A DNA stretch of 64,000 bases, from NCBI GenBank assembly GCA_947625935.1, contig CANQQE010000008.1:1-64000 (forward strand), in the 5' to 3' direction. The translations under genes were made by a program, and so were the position numbers. The stretch comes from an uncultured Muribaculaceae bacterium (GTDB lineage: Bacteria; Bacteroidota; Bacteroidia; Bacteroidales; Muribaculaceae). The notes under the pieces are model-generated. The model searched no databases. It saw nothing but the letters and a program-made list of their open reading frames with translations, and was not told where the DNA came from. Position 1 is the first letter of the stretch. Each line of letters begins with the position of its first letter. This document shows positions 35,936 to 45,361 of the stretch, in pieces.

Positions 35936-37273
35936 ATGAAACACTACCGATCGATAGCGATTGCCTTCGTGACGGCGTTGCTCTCTGTCGCCGGGTTGCA
36001 GTTGTCGGCCCAGCAACACCCTAACCGTCCCGGCAAAGGCCGTCTCAAATATGTCATAGGCGACAATGTCAACATCAGTGACAGTGTCAACGCCTACAAG
36101 CTACTGTTTGAGAACATACCGCTTGACAAAGATTTCATCAACGACCCGATTTTCGCCATTGTCGGTAAGAACCGTTCGTTTTATTTCAGCATCGGCGCCA
36201 ATCTGAAATTTACTTCCTGTTTTGACTGGGGCAACCCGTCGGATGACCCCAGCGGTATCACCGTAGCGGGCATACAGAAGGCCGCTCCGGGCGACAATAC
36301 ACTCTATCAGATGACGGCGCAGGGGAGCAACATCTATTTCAATATCATCGGTTTTCCGTCGTCGGCTCATCAGATAGGGCTTTTCATAAGCCTCGCCATG
36401 GACGGCGAGCCGGGTAACTCGTACAAAGTGCATGCCAGCAACGTCTATATGCGTTACCGCAACTTCACGTTCGGCTACACGTCGAGTCTTTACAACGACA
36501 AGGCTGCCGACCCCTATACCATAGACGGCCACGGCCCTATAGCATCGGGGAGCCATGACAACATACAGATGAATTTCCAGAAATTTGTCTCTCCCCATAT
36601 CAGAATCGGCGCAAGTATCGAGGCTCCCAAAAGCGACTACACATCTTATATCCCCGACGATCCTGAATCAGACGACCGCCAGCCTGAATTGCGTCAGCAT
36701 CTGCCTGACTTGCCGATGTATGTCACCTATGCTTTCAATTCGACCAACCACGTCAGGCTGTCGACCGTGCTGCGCGGCCTGTCATACCGCGACCATGTGG
36801 CTCACCGCAACCACACCCTGTTCGGTTGGGGTCTGAAGCTGACAAGCGCAGCCAAGTTCGGCCCTGTGGTGGCTTATGGTATGGCCCAGACCGGGTGCGG
36901 AATATCAAGCTATGTCCAGGAAAATAGTGATTTAGGTCTTGACCTTGTGCCCGATATGTCGCAGCCCGGACGTCTCAAAGAGCCGTGGGCATGGGGGTGT
37001 ATCCTCGGACTGCAGTATAACTTTAAGCCCAATTTGTTTGCCACGGCTGTCTACAGCTATATGCGCAATTATGTGGATCCCTACACCAACGGTTCCTCAA
37101 TTCCCTACGGTGACCAATTGCGCTACGGCCAGTATGGGCTTTGCAACGTCATCTGGCAGATTTCACCGCTTTTCCGCACGGGCATAGAATATGTGCACGG
37201 GCAGAAAAACACGTTCTCTCATTCGCGTCTCTCGAACAACCGCGTATCGGCACTCCTATCTATGTCGTTCTAA
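35936..37273 (+). CDS. outer-membrane porin-like protein (DcaP-type)
   Basis: The protein has 445 residues from the ATG at 35936; the frame opens further upstream at a TTG inside gpsA, which is rejected because the ATG gives a clean signal peptide (MKHYRSIAIAFVTALLSVAG then QLSAQ). The mature chain is made of alternating amphipathic strands and ends in a phenylalanine (LLSMSF), the usual end of an outer-membrane beta barrel. The order FYFSIGANLKF, VYMRYRNFTFGYTSSLYND and IDGHGPIASG resembles DcaP-family trimeric porins. The substrate is not evident. Confidence 0.65.
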   Translation: MKHYRSIAIAFVTALLSVAGLQLSAQQHPNRPGKGRLKYVIGDNVNISDSVNAYKLLFENIPLDKDFINDPIFAIVGKNRSFYFSIGANLKFTSCFDWGNPSDDPSGITVAGIQKAAPGDNTLYQMTAQGSNIYFNIIGFPSSAHQIGLFISLAMDGEPGNSYKVHASNVYMRYRNFTFGYTSSLYNDKAADPYTIDGHGPIASGSHDNIQMNFQKFVSPHIRIGASIEAPKSDYTSYIPDDPESDDRQPELRQHLPDLPMYVTYAFNSTNHVRLSTVLRGLSYRDHVAHRNHTLFGWGLKLTSAAKFGPVVAYGMAQTGCGISSYVQENSDLGLDLVPDMSQPGRLKEPWAWGCILGLQYNFKPNLFATAVYSYMRNYVDPYTNGSSIPYGDQLRYGQYGLCNVIWQISPLFRTGIEYVHGQKNTFSHSRLSNNRVSALLSMSF

Positions 37274-37281
37274 GGTTGGAG

Positions 37282-37319
37282 ATTGCTGCGGGTGCGACGT
37301 CACAAAGCAGCAATTTTTG
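37282..37319 (+). terminator. terminator between convergent porin and WbqC genes
   Basis: ATTGCTGC (37282-37289) pairs with GCAGCAAT (37307-37314), followed directly by TTTT. It lies between the rightward porin gene and the leftward WbqC gene. Confidence 0.7.
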
Positions 37320-37337
37320 CCGTAAATTTAAGAAAGT

Positions 37338-38009
37338 TTATTGTTGGCTCATACGTTTGAGGTAGAGCGGGGATTCGGGTCCGAGATTGAAGATGAGGTC
37401 GAGGATGCTTAGGTTTGGAATGAATCCGAGTGTCGATTGCCTGATTTGGTAATATGGGGGTTGGTTTGTGGCGGTGAAGCCGGCTTTACGCAGGTCGGCG
37501 GTTGCGTCTGTCTCAACGGGGCCGTCAATGTATTCGGGCGCGGGGAGGCCGAGAATCCCGCAGACTTCAGAATTTATGGCTTTGTCGAGCGCGGCTATGT
37601 TGCGGTAGCGGTCGGCAGTGTCGTGAGAGAAGAACGGTTTCAGGCGGTCAATGTAAAATTCAAAATACGGTGTGCGGCCGTAGGCCGATTCAAGAGCTGT
37701 CAGGTGCTTGTCCCACCATTGTCCGTGGGTGGAGATGCCCGCATCGCTCCATGTGGGGCGGCTGTTGAAGTCGGGCTTTACTATCGGTACTGTCAGCGAC
37801 AATATCCCCCGTGTGTCGGCAATGTCACACCTGTGTGTTTCCTTGCGGCGTTTGTCGTAGGGTAGCCCGCAGTCTACCACCACACGTCCGTGGCAGGCCG
37901 CCACGGCGTAATAGGATGCCGCGGGGAAGTAGAGTAGCGGCATGACAGCGACACTGTCGGGATATAACGGGAAAGGGGAGCCTTTCCCGCAGGTGGTCGG
38001 CTCAGACAT
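37338..38009 (-). CDS. WbqC-family protein
   Basis: The protein has 223 residues. It matches WbqC-like proteins: LLYFPAASYYAV near the start (in place of the more common QPxYFP opening), TWSDAGISTHGQWWDKHLTALESAYGRTPYFEFY is recognisable by its WWDKH...YGRTPYFEFY pattern, and LDKAINSEVCGILGL follows. Family members occur in polysaccharide loci and beside lepB in Bacteroidota; the reaction is not known. It lies 11 bases after lepB, in a dapB-lepB-wbqC series. Confidence 0.8.
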   Translation of the reverse strand: MSEPTTCGKGSPFPLYPDSVAVMPLLYFPAASYYAVAACHGRVVVDCGLPYDKRRKETHRCDIADTRGILSLTVPIVKPDFNSRPTWSDAGISTHGQWWDKHLTALESAYGRTPYFEFYIDRLKPFFSHDTADRYRNIAALDKAINSEVCGILGLPAPEYIDGPVETDATADLRKAGFTATNQPPYYQIRQSTLGFIPNLSILDLIFNLGPESPLYLKRMSQQ

Positions 38010-38020
38010 GGGGTGGATTG

Positions 38021-39502
38021 TTATTTTTTGTCGGGGTTAGCGTCCTTGAGAATGCGGTTCCACCTGATTCCACCGTTGAACAGAGATTTGTCTTTGTCAA
38101 ATGAAACGAGCACTCTCCAGGGGGTTCCTACAATATGATCTTCAGGCACAAAACCCCAATAACGCGAGTCGAGCGAGTTGTCGCGGTTGTCGCCCATCAT
38201 GAAGTAATAATCCATTTTGAAGGTGTAGTAGTCGGTGGGCTCTCCGTTGATATAGACCTTTCCGTCGCTACGCAGCTCAGCCGAGGGATTGTCCTCATAG
38301 ACGCGTATGCAGCGTTGATATATTTCCCATGCTTCGGGGGTGAGACGTAGCGTAGACCCTTTCTTTGGTATCCATAGGCCGCTGTCGCCGCCGTAGTTGG
38401 CGCGGCTCCACAGGCTTGCTGTGATTTCGGGGAACAGGAATTCGCCGACCGGCGCCGGCACCTGATAGATTTTGGTGATTGAGGGGTTGTTTTCAAGTTT
38501 TGACAACATCGAGCCTGTGAGCGGAGCCACATGGATTGGAAGCATCTCCCCGTTGTTTCCCTTTTTGAACCCGAGGCTTTCCAGAATAGCGTTGTCGCCC
38601 GGCTGCGGCTGGTAGAACCCGCGGTCGGCCACGGCCACACCGAGGTCTTCCCATTGGGCATCGTCGAAGTAACCCGCCGATGACTGGAAGAAGTAGTTGA
38701 ACTGCACGTTTTCGGGTTGTTTCTGCTCCTCTCCGTCGAGATAAATCACGCCGTCGACAATCTTGATGCGCTGTCCCGGCAGGCCTACGCAGCGTTTCAC
38801 ATAGTTTTCGCGGCGGTCGACGGGGCGGTAAATTTGTCGACCAAGCTCATCGGGGTTTGACAGCACGGCTTCACGGCCATACATCTTTACGAGCGTGTAG
38901 TAGTCGGGGTTCTGCACTTTCTCCATGATAGTGTCGCCGGCGGGGAAATTGAACACCACGATGTCGCCCAACTCCACATCTCTCAGACCTTTCAGGCGTC
39001 GGTATTTCACCGACGGCGATTCAAGATAGCTGTTTCCCCCGATTACCGGCATTGTGTTGTGGACGAGGGGGAAATGCACCGGGGTCATTGGGACGCGCGG
39101 CCCGTAGGTTGTCTTGTTGACAAAAAGGTAGTCGCCTGTCAGCAACGTCTTTTCAAGAGATGACGAGGGAATCTGGTAGTTTTGCCCGATGAAGCAAAAC
39201 ACGAAATAAACGAGAATCAGGGCATAGACTATGGCATCGACCCAGCTCATGACCGACCTGACGGCTGCGTTTTTGCTCTTTTTCCACCATGTGAACGGTA
39301 TGTAGCCGGTTATGTAGATGTCAAACAGCAGGAACAGCAGCAGTCCCAGCAGCGGGCGTCCCATCCAGGCCACCCAAAGTATGAAAATAACCGCCACGAT
39401 ACCAAATCTTACCCAGCGGGTTGCCTTGACCTCGTTAAGGCGGCGGAAAAAATCTTCTTTAAACGACAGTTTTTCTTTTTGTGCGGTGGTGTTTTCCATC
39501 AC
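38021..39502 (-). CDS. lepB: signal peptidase I
   Basis: The protein has 493 residues, longer than the E. coli enzyme (324) because of insertions between the conserved boxes. Two membrane helices lie at about residues 33-65 and 88-105. The catalytic serine is Ser115 in IPSSSLEKTLLTGDYLFVNK. The catalytic lysine lies in ENYVKRCVGLPG, and the closing box is MMGDNRDNSLDSRYWGFV. It removes signal peptides at the outer face of the inner membrane. The start overlaps the dapB stop by four bases. Ser-Leu replaces Ser-Met in the first box. Confidence 0.94.
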   Translation of the reverse strand: MMENTTAQKEKLSFKEDFFRRLNEVKATRWVRFGIVAVIFILWVAWMGRPLLGLLLFLLFDIYITGYIPFTWWKKSKNAAVRSVMSWVDAIVYALILVYFVFCFIGQNYQIPSSSLEKTLLTGDYLFVNKTTYGPRVPMTPVHFPLVHNTMPVIGGNSYLESPSVKYRRLKGLRDVELGDIVVFNFPAGDTIMEKVQNPDYYTLVKMYGREAVLSNPDELGRQIYRPVDRRENYVKRCVGLPGQRIKIVDGVIYLDGEEQKQPENVQFNYFFQSSAGYFDDAQWEDLGVAVADRGFYQPQPGDNAILESLGFKKGNNGEMLPIHVAPLTGSMLSKLENNPSITKIYQVPAPVGEFLFPEITASLWSRANYGGDSGLWIPKKGSTLRLTPEAWEIYQRCIRVYEDNPSAELRSDGKVYINGEPTDYYTFKMDYYFMMGDNRDNSLDSRYWGFVPEDHIVGTPWRVLVSFDKDKSLFNGGIRWNRILKDANPDKK

Positions 39503-40239
39503 TCCTCAATGTTTTGTTTCAATAAATCGTTCATCATCTCATCCATCGTCAACACCCCTTTTCGTCCGGCCGCCCACTCGGCTGCGAGCACAGCCCCGCG
39601 CGCGAATCCCTCGCGGCTCTTGGCGCGGTGTTCGATGGTTATGGCGTCGACTTCCGATTCCCAGCTTATAATGTGGGTTCCCGGAACCTCACCCTCGCGC
39701 TCATGGTCTATGATGAGCGTGTCGGGGGCCGATACGGGGTCTTCACTCCAGCCGTTCATCATGATCGATTCGGCTATAAGCCCTTCGGCCAATGTGATGG
39801 CAGTGCCGCTCGGATGGTCGAGTTTGTGAATGTGGTGTATCTCTTTCATCCGAGGATGGTATTGCGGGAACGGGTTCATCAGTCGGGTAAGGAACTTGTT
39901 CAAACGGAAAAACAGGTTGACACCCACGCTGAAGTTTGACGACCACAGGAATGTGCCGCCGGCTTTCTCGCAAGCGGCGGTGACTTCCTCCATTCTTGCT
40001 GTCCATCCGGTGCTTCCCGACACTACGGGCATACCGATGGCGAACAGTTTCATGTAGTTGTCGACAGCCGATTGTGGCGAGGTAAATTCAATGGCTATAT
40101 CGGCACTCCTGAAAGCCTCGCTGTCGATGCTGTCTTTGGTGTCCATATCCACAATGGCCACAATCTCGTGGCCGCGGTCGCGGGCTATGCGCTCGATGGC
40201 GCGTCCCATTTTTCCATATCCTATGAGTGCAATTTTCAT
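39499..40239 (-). CDS. dapB: 4-hydroxy-tetrahydrodipicolinate reductase
   Basis: The protein has 246 residues from the ATG at 40239, which starts exactly at the cofactor loop (MKIALIGYGKMGRAIE). The active-site block is EIHHIHKLDHPSGTAITLAEG, with the family's catalytic histidine and lysine. WSSNFSVGVNLFF also fits. It reduces the product of DapA in lysine/diaminopimelate synthesis. It is the first gene of the leftward dapB-lepB-wbqC series. Confidence 0.95.
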   Translation of the reverse strand: MKIALIGYGKMGRAIERIARDRGHEIVAIVDMDTKDSIDSEAFRSADIAIEFTSPQSAVDNYMKLFAIGMPVVSGSTGWTARMEEVTAACEKAGGTFLWSSNFSVGVNLFFRLNKFLTRLMNPFPQYHPRMKEIHHIHKLDHPSGTAITLAEGLIAESIMMNGWSEDPVSAPDTLIIDHEREGEVPGTHIISWESEVDAITIEHRAKSREGFARGAVLAAEWAAGRKGVLTMDEMMNDLLKQNIEE

Positions 40240-40262
40240 CTCGGTCAATAAAAACTTTATCA

Positions 40263-40270
40263 CAAAAGTA
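40263..40270 (-). promoter_or_regulatory. -7 element before dapB
   Basis: TACTTTTG on the minus strand fits TAnnTTTG and lies about 24 bases before the dapB ATG. The -33 element is poor. Confidence 0.5.
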
Positions 40271-40431
40271 GTAAATATCCCACAATCGCCACCAATTTAT
40301 TCATCTAAACGTCATTGTAGTCGGGTGGGGATGCCGTTTCGGCTCACTTTGTTAGACGCGGTTTCACCCCAGCAAGTTTCATCGTCCCGAATTTTGTCCG
40401 ATAGGGGTGGCTCTACGCTATAAGATTACTG

Positions 40432-40461
40432 CTTGGCTCTCGACTTTTTTTTTTAACTTTG
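40432..40461 (+). promoter_or_regulatory. promoter before the YfhO-like gene
   Basis: TAACTTTG at 40454-40461 followed by C is an exact -7 element. CTTG at 40432-40435 gives a weak -33 element with an 18-base spacer. The ATG follows 30 bases later. Confidence 0.55.
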
Positions 40462-40491
40462 CCTTTCAAAGTTAAAATTATATAGTAAAAT

Positions 40492-43059
40492 ATGTCATCT
40501 TCCTGGCTATCACGATTTAAGGCGACAGTGTCGCACCCTCAGTTCTGGGGATTTTTCGTCTCGGTCGCCGTTGCGGCCGTTATCGCCATAACGTTTTTCT
40601 ATCCCGACGCTTCTCAGGGTAACCAACTGCGTCAGCACGATATGCTCCAAGGCGCGGCGATAGGTCAGGAGGCCAAGGCTTTCACTGAGGCCACCGGGGA
40701 GCCGACGCGGTGGACCAACTCGCTGTTTTCCGGGATGCCGACGTTCCAGATTTCACCGTCTTATCCCTCCAACTCGCTTTTTGACTGGTTGACGACGGTC
40801 TACGGCCTCGGTTTGCCGTCGCCGTCCAACCTGCTGTTCATGATGATGTTCGGCTTCCTGATTCTCATGTTTGCCATGAGAATCAGATGGTATTACGCTC
40901 TGATAGGAGCCATAGCCTACGGTTTCTCGACATATTTCATAATAATAATCGGTGCCGGCCACATCTGGAAATTTGTCACGCTTGCCTATATCCCTCCGAC
41001 AATCGCCGGTGTGGTTCTTTGCTATCGCGGCCGATATCTCGCAGGTGGCGCGCTGGCCGCTCTGTTTGCCATGTTACAGATTGCGAGCAACCACGTCCAG
41101 ATGTCCTATTATTTCATGTTTGTGATTTTAGGCTTGGTGATAGCTATGCTTGTGACAGCCTGCCGCAAGAAGCGGGTGGCTTCATGGCTGAAAGCCACCG
41201 GCGTACTTGCCGCGGCTGCCGCGCTTGCGGTAGCCGCCAATCTGCCGAGTCTGTATAATACTTACGAATACTCCAAGGAGACGATGCGCGGCGGTCATTC
41301 AGAGCTGACTAAGGCCGATGCCGCCCAATCGACCGGCGGACTTGACCGTGATTATATCACTCAGTACAGCTACGGGCAGTCTGAGCTGTTCACCCTGTTT
41401 ATCCCCAACATCAAGGGGGGTGCCTCGGCCAAGCCTGAAAAGGGGAGCATGGTGCCGCTCAATCTGGCTGAACTTCCCTTGGCGCAAGAGATGATGGCTC
41501 AAGGGAAACTTGACCGTATATCAGCGATGTACCTACAGTATGCGTCACAATATTTCGGGGAGCCGGAGGGAACTAACGGGCCTGTCTATGTCGGAGCGGT
41601 GATTTTCGCGCTGTTCCTGCTCGGATGCGTTATCGTCAAGGGCCCGGTCAAGTGGGCGTTGGTGATTCTCACCATTCTGTCGGCTTTGCTGGCTCTTGGC
41701 CGGAATTTCATGGGGCTGACAGACCTGTTTATCGACTTCGTGCCGATGTACAGCAAGTTCCGCACGGTCGAGAGTATCCTTGTGATAGCCGAGTTCACAA
41801 TACCTGTGCTTGCCATAATGGCGTTGCAGAAGCTACTGGGGGATGATGACCGCCGGCGATACTTCAAGCCTTTGATGTGGACGTTCGGCATCACCATGGG
41901 GCTGTGTCTGCTTGCTGTAATATCGCCGAGTATCTATGGCAGTGTCATAACCGAAAATGACCAATATATATCCCGGATGCTCGTCGAATCGCTTGTGGCC
42001 CAGGGATATGATGCCGACGCCGTGCGTGCGTTCAGTCTCGACAACCCCGCACTGGTGAGCGCCATACAGACTTTACGTTACGACATGGTGGCTGACGATG
42101 CCATGCGCAGCTTTATGTTTTTGGCTGCGGCTTTCGCCGTTTTCGCCCTCTATATGTACGGCAAACTCAACCGTTGGATAGCGGTCGGTGCTATCGGCGT
42201 GATGGTGCTCGGCGACCTCTATTCGGTCAATAAACGCTATGTCGACCACGACAGTTTCTGCACTCCCGAGATGTCGGTGACCGACCCGTTCCCTCTGTCT
42301 CCGGCCGACAAGGCCATACTTCAGGACACGGCCATGAACTACCGCGTGATGAACATACCTGATTTCTGGCGTCCCGATCCATCGTTCCACCATAAGATGA
42401 TAGGCGGGTATCATGCGGCCAAACTGACACGCTATCAGGATCTCATAGACCGACACATTGGCAATTTCCTTAACGGCGAGGCCGACGAGTCCGACATCAG
42501 GGTGCTTAATATGCTCAACGCACGCTACATTGTGGCTCCGGGCGGTGAGGTTGTTGAGAATCCCGCCGCGCTCGGCAACGCATGGTTTGTCGACTCGATA
42601 GGCTATGTATCGACTCCCGATGAGGAGATGGCGGCTCTGTCGGTCATAGAGCCAGCGGTCGAGGCGGTTGCCGACAAGCGTTTTGAGGATGTGCTCGGCC
42701 GCGTTGTACCGGCGGTGCAGGGCGACACCATCTATGAGACTTCATACGCACCCAACAGACTCACTTATCACGCGCGCTCGGCCCGGGGCGGCGTGGCAGT
42801 CTTTTCTGAGGTCTATTTCCCATGGGGGTGGACCGCCACTGTCGATGGCGAGGAGGTGCCGATAGGCCGTGTCAACTACTTGCTGAGAGCGATAAAGCTC
42901 CCCGCCGGAAACCACACGGTGACGATGACTTTCGACCCCCGGTCGCTGCACACCACAGGCGTGATAGCCACCATTGCGATAATACTGATATATCTGTTGG
43001 TAGCTGCGGCTGCTGCGTTTGCCCTGATGCGCCTGTCGGCCGCCGACCCCAAAGAGTAA
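40492..43059 (+). CDS. YfhO-family membrane protein
   Basis: The protein has 855 residues with about twelve hydrophobic helices, a large extracytoplasmic C-terminal part (about residues 600-800) and a last helix near residue 835. The pattern RQHDMLQGAAIGQEAKAF...TRWTNSLFSGMPTFQI and the ending YFPWGWTATVDGEEVPIGRVNYLLRAIKLPAG (quoted in part) are typical of Bacteroidota YfhO proteins. YfhO in Firmicutes helps glycosylate lipoteichoic acid with lipid-linked sugars; Bacteroidota members probably handle lipid-linked sugar donors too, but this is not shown. It heads a rightward series with the next two genes. Confidence 0.88.
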   Translation: MSSSWLSRFKATVSHPQFWGFFVSVAVAAVIAITFFYPDASQGNQLRQHDMLQGAAIGQEAKAFTEATGEPTRWTNSLFSGMPTFQISPSYPSNSLFDWLTTVYGLGLPSPSNLLFMMMFGFLILMFAMRIRWYYALIGAIAYGFSTYFIIIIGAGHIWKFVTLAYIPPTIAGVVLCYRGRYLAGGALAALFAMLQIASNHVQMSYYFMFVILGLVIAMLVTACRKKRVASWLKATGVLAAAAALAVAANLPSLYNTYEYSKETMRGGHSELTKADAAQSTGGLDRDYITQYSYGQSELFTLFIPNIKGGASAKPEKGSMVPLNLAELPLAQEMMAQGKLDRISAMYLQYASQYFGEPEGTNGPVYVGAVIFALFLLGCVIVKGPVKWALVILTILSALLALGRNFMGLTDLFIDFVPMYSKFRTVESILVIAEFTIPVLAIMALQKLLGDDDRRRYFKPLMWTFGITMGLCLLAVISPSIYGSVITENDQYISRMLVESLVAQGYDADAVRAFSLDNPALVSAIQTLRYDMVADDAMRSFMFLAAAFAVFALYMYGKLNRWIAVGAIGVMVLGDLYSVNKRYVDHDSFCTPEMSVTDPFPLSPADKAILQDTAMNYRVMNIPDFWRPDPSFHHKMIGGYHAAKLTRYQDLIDRHIGNFLNGEADESDIRVLNMLNARYIVAPGGEVVENPAALGNAWFVDSIGYVSTPDEEMAALSVIEPAVEAVADKRFEDVLGRVVPAVQGDTIYETSYAPNRLTYHARSARGGVAVFSEVYFPWGWTATVDGEEVPIGRVNYLLRAIKLPAGNHTVTMTFDPRSLHTTGVIATIAIILIYLLVAAAAAFALMRLSAADPKE

Positions 43060-43068
43060 AGGAACGAC

Positions 43069-43785
43069 ATGACGGCGAAGATAAAGCGATATTACACGGC
43101 GTTGCGGCGGTACAACCGCAGCAAGGGGTTCGGCATTCACTCGCCGTTTGCTTTCAGCTTTGTGCTGCGGGTTCTGCGCGAGCGGTTGCCCTATTATGCC
43201 TATGATGATATCGAGTACCGCCGTCAGTTGGCCAAATCGCTTGCCTCGACGGTGTCCCGGCACCCGAGAGTCATCTCGTCGAAGAACGCCAAGATGATTT
43301 TCCGCATCACCAACTACTTCAACCCGCGCGCAATCATGCAGATAGGCACTTCCTACGGTGTGTCGACAACCGCAGTTCTGGATGTCGATTCGCGCACTCG
43401 GCTGATACTTTATCCGGGCGATCAGCCTCACGAAGATATTTACAAAGAGATTGTCGCCGCCCATGCCTCACGCATATCGCTACACCACTCGCTGCTCGAG
43501 GCTTTCACCGCTTATGGCCGGCTTCTCGGCGGCGCAGCCCCTTTCATGCTCATCAACAGCGTGAAAGCCGATGAGCTGCCGCTCGTCGGGAGGGCTGTCT
43601 TGGAAGCGCTCGACAAGGAGGGGACGGTGATCATGCGCAATCTCTCTCGCGGCGATGAGATGGAGGCCCTGTGGCGGGGCGTGATGGAGGCCCTTGGCCA
43701 CGGCATGAGTTTCACCAACGGAAAATTAGGGGTGATTGTGGGCTACAGGCATCTCCCGCGACAGAATTTCTCCCTTTGGTTCTGA
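43069..43785 (+). CDS. methyltransferase-like protein, probably degenerate
   Basis: The protein has 238 residues and starts nine bases after the YfhO gene ends. GFGIHSPFAFSFVLRVL and PRAIMQIGTSYGVSTTAVL resemble Bacteroidota class I SAM-dependent methyltransferase-like proteins, where the second block corresponds to the SAM-binding loop. Here the loop reads IGTSYG rather than a clear GxGxG, and later motifs are weak, so activity is uncertain. It ends 12 bases before xerD. Confidence 0.55.
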   Translation: MTAKIKRYYTALRRYNRSKGFGIHSPFAFSFVLRVLRERLPYYAYDDIEYRRQLAKSLASTVSRHPRVISSKNAKMIFRITNYFNPRAIMQIGTSYGVSTTAVLDVDSRTRLILYPGDQPHEDIYKEIVAAHASRISLHHSLLEAFTAYGRLLGGAAPFMLINSVKADELPLVGRAVLEALDKEGTVIMRNLSRGDEMEALWRGVMEALGHGMSFTNGKLGVIVGYRHLPRQNFSLWF

Positions 43786-43797
43786 AAGCGTAGTGCG

Positions 43798-44715
43798 ATG
43801 CGGGAGATTTCCGACATAAACAGACTGCTGTCGTCGTTCGGGGCCTATATGCTTCTTGAGCGTGGTTTCTCCGAGAACACCCGCGACGCGTATGCCGACG
43901 ACGTCAACAAACTGGTACGTTATTTAGCCGACAGTTCCACCCGCTTGCGCGACGTCACCCTTGAGACGCTTCAGGGATTCATGGCCGATATGCACGACGT
44001 GGGCATATCGCCGCGTTCGCAGCAGCGCATCAATGCCGGCATCAAAGCTTTTTTCAGATTTCTCAGAATGGAGGGCTACATAGACGAAGACCCTTCGCTT
44101 CTGCTCGAAAATCCTAAACTGGGGCTTCATCTTCCCGAGGTGCTGTCAATTGAGGAAATCGACCGTCTGATCGGTGAGATTGATCTCGGCTCGGCCGAGG
44201 GTCAGCGCAACAGGGCTATCATCGAGACGCTCTATGGATGCGGGTTGCGCGTCAGCGAGCTTGTCAATCTTGAGATAAACCGGGTGTATGCCGATGAGGA
44301 ATATATCGTCGTGACCGGCAAGGGCGACAAGCAGCGCATAGTTCCCATCTCGCAGGTGGCTCTGGATGAAATCAGGGAGTACCTGCCGCAGCGCGCCATG
44401 CTAAAAATCAAGCCGGGCGAGGAAAACATCCTGTTTCTGAACCGCCGCGGCTCGCGGCTGACGCGTCAGATGGTTTTCATCATGCTCAACCGTCTCGCCG
44501 AGGCCGCCGGCATCACGAAGCGCATCTCCCCCCACACTCTGCGCCATTCGTTCGCCACCCATCTTCTTGAAGGTGGCGCCAATCTCCGCGCCATCCAGCA
44601 GATGCTCGGCCATGAATACATATCTACCACCGAAATCTACCTGCATCTCGACCGCTCGATGCTCCGCGAGGAGATTCTCATGCACCATCCCCGCAACACA
44701 CGCCATCAATTGTAG
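43798..44715 (+). CDS. xerD: XerD-type tyrosine recombinase
   Basis: The protein has 305 residues. An N-terminal SAM-like DNA-binding domain (ENTRDAYADDVNKLVRYLAD) is followed by the catalytic domain with all six residues: Arg in YGCGLRVSEL, Lys in TGKGDKQR, His/Arg in SPHTLRHSFATHLLEGG, His in MLGHEYISTTEIY and the nucleophile Tyr in that block. Length and absence of extra domains fit the chromosome-dimer resolution recombinase rather than an integrase. An ORF6N gene is inserted directly after it. Confidence 0.9.
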   Translation: MREISDINRLLSSFGAYMLLERGFSENTRDAYADDVNKLVRYLADSSTRLRDVTLETLQGFMADMHDVGISPRSQQRINAGIKAFFRFLRMEGYIDEDPSLLLENPKLGLHLPEVLSIEEIDRLIGEIDLGSAEGQRNRAIIETLYGCGLRVSELVNLEINRVYADEEYIVVTGKGDKQRIVPISQVALDEIREYLPQRAMLKIKPGEENILFLNRRGSRLTRQMVFIMLNRLAEAAGITKRISPHTLRHSFATHLLEGGANLRAIQQMLGHEYISTTEIYLHLDRSMLREEILMHHPRNTRHQL

Positions 44716-44719
44716 GTAT

Positions 44720-44733
44720 GGTTGAGATTTGAG
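44720..44733 (+). repeat. left copy of a 14-bp direct repeat flanking the ORF6N gene
   Basis: Identical to bases 45316-45329 (GGTTGAGATTTGAG). It starts five bases after the xerD stop codon and contains the TTG start of the ORF6N gene. Confidence 0.8.
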
Positions 44734-45297
44734 ATTGGGATAAGACATCGCTCTAAAATTTATGAAATTAGGAATCAGAAAGTTATGCTTGACCGTGATT
44801 TAGCGGCATTATATGGGGTTGAGACCCGCGTGTTAAATCAAGCGGTAAAACGCAATGCGGAAAGGTTTCCTGAAGATTTCATGTTTCAATTGAGTGCAAT
44901 GGAATGGGATAACTTGAAATCACAATTTGTGATATCAAGTTGGGGCGGAGTCAGAAAAATGCCTTATGTTTTTACTGAATTAGGGGTCGCAATGTTGTCA
45001 AGTGTTTTGACCTCGAAGGTAGCAGTGCAAGTAAATATGAGTATTATGCGTGCGTTCGTAAGTGTCAGGCAAGCGTTATCGCAATATTCGCACTCAGAGT
45101 TTGCTCAACTGAAAACTGAATTGAAGGAATTGAAGGCATATGTCAATGATATTTTAACAGACCAAAACGATATCAATGAAGATAATCGTATACAGCTTGA
45201 ATTGATTAATGAATCATTAGCCGAGTTGCAGACAAATAATAAATTATTATCCCACAAATCATACCGTAAAGTAGGATTCAATATTGATAATCCGTGA
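44722..45297 (+). CDS. ORF6N-domain protein
   Basis: The protein has 191 residues. The ORF6N DNA-binding domain occupies almost the whole N-terminal half: [33 protein letters not shown] (quoted in part), [11 protein letters not shown] and [16 protein letters not shown] coiled-coil tail ([17 protein letters not shown]) follows. ORF6N proteins are phage-type antirepressor or regulatory proteins. The domain begins 13 residues after the only possible start, a TTG directly behind the xerD stop, and no good ribosome binding site is visible. The gene is clearly AT-richer than its neighbours, and 14-bp direct repeats enclose it, so I infer acquisition by transfer. Confidence 0.82.
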   Translation: MRFEIGIRHRSKIYEIRNQKVMLDRDLAALYGVETRVLNQAVKRNAERFPEDFMFQLSAMEWDNLKSQFVISSWGGVRKMPYVFTELGVAMLSSVLTSKVAVQVNMSIMRAFVSVRQALSQYSHSEFAQLKTELKELKAYVNDILTDQNDINEDNRIQLELINESLAELQTNNKLLSHKSYRKVGFNIDNP

Positions 45298-45315
45298 CAA
45301 AACTCGTTTGTGTGG

Positions 45316-45329
45316 GGTTGAGATTTGAG
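45316..45329 (+). repeat. right copy of the 14-bp direct repeat
   Basis: Identical to bases 44720-44733. It lies 18 bases after the ORF6N stop codon, so the two copies enclose just this gene. Confidence 0.8.
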
Positions 45330-45361
45330 CGTGAGATTCTATGCAACGGGTGGGAAAAAAT

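Noticed and set aside
43798-44715. Integrase of a mobile island
   Set aside because: Size and domain layout are those of housekeeping XerD, and no tRNA or attachment pair spanning a large island is visible. Only the single ORF6N gene behind it looks acquired.
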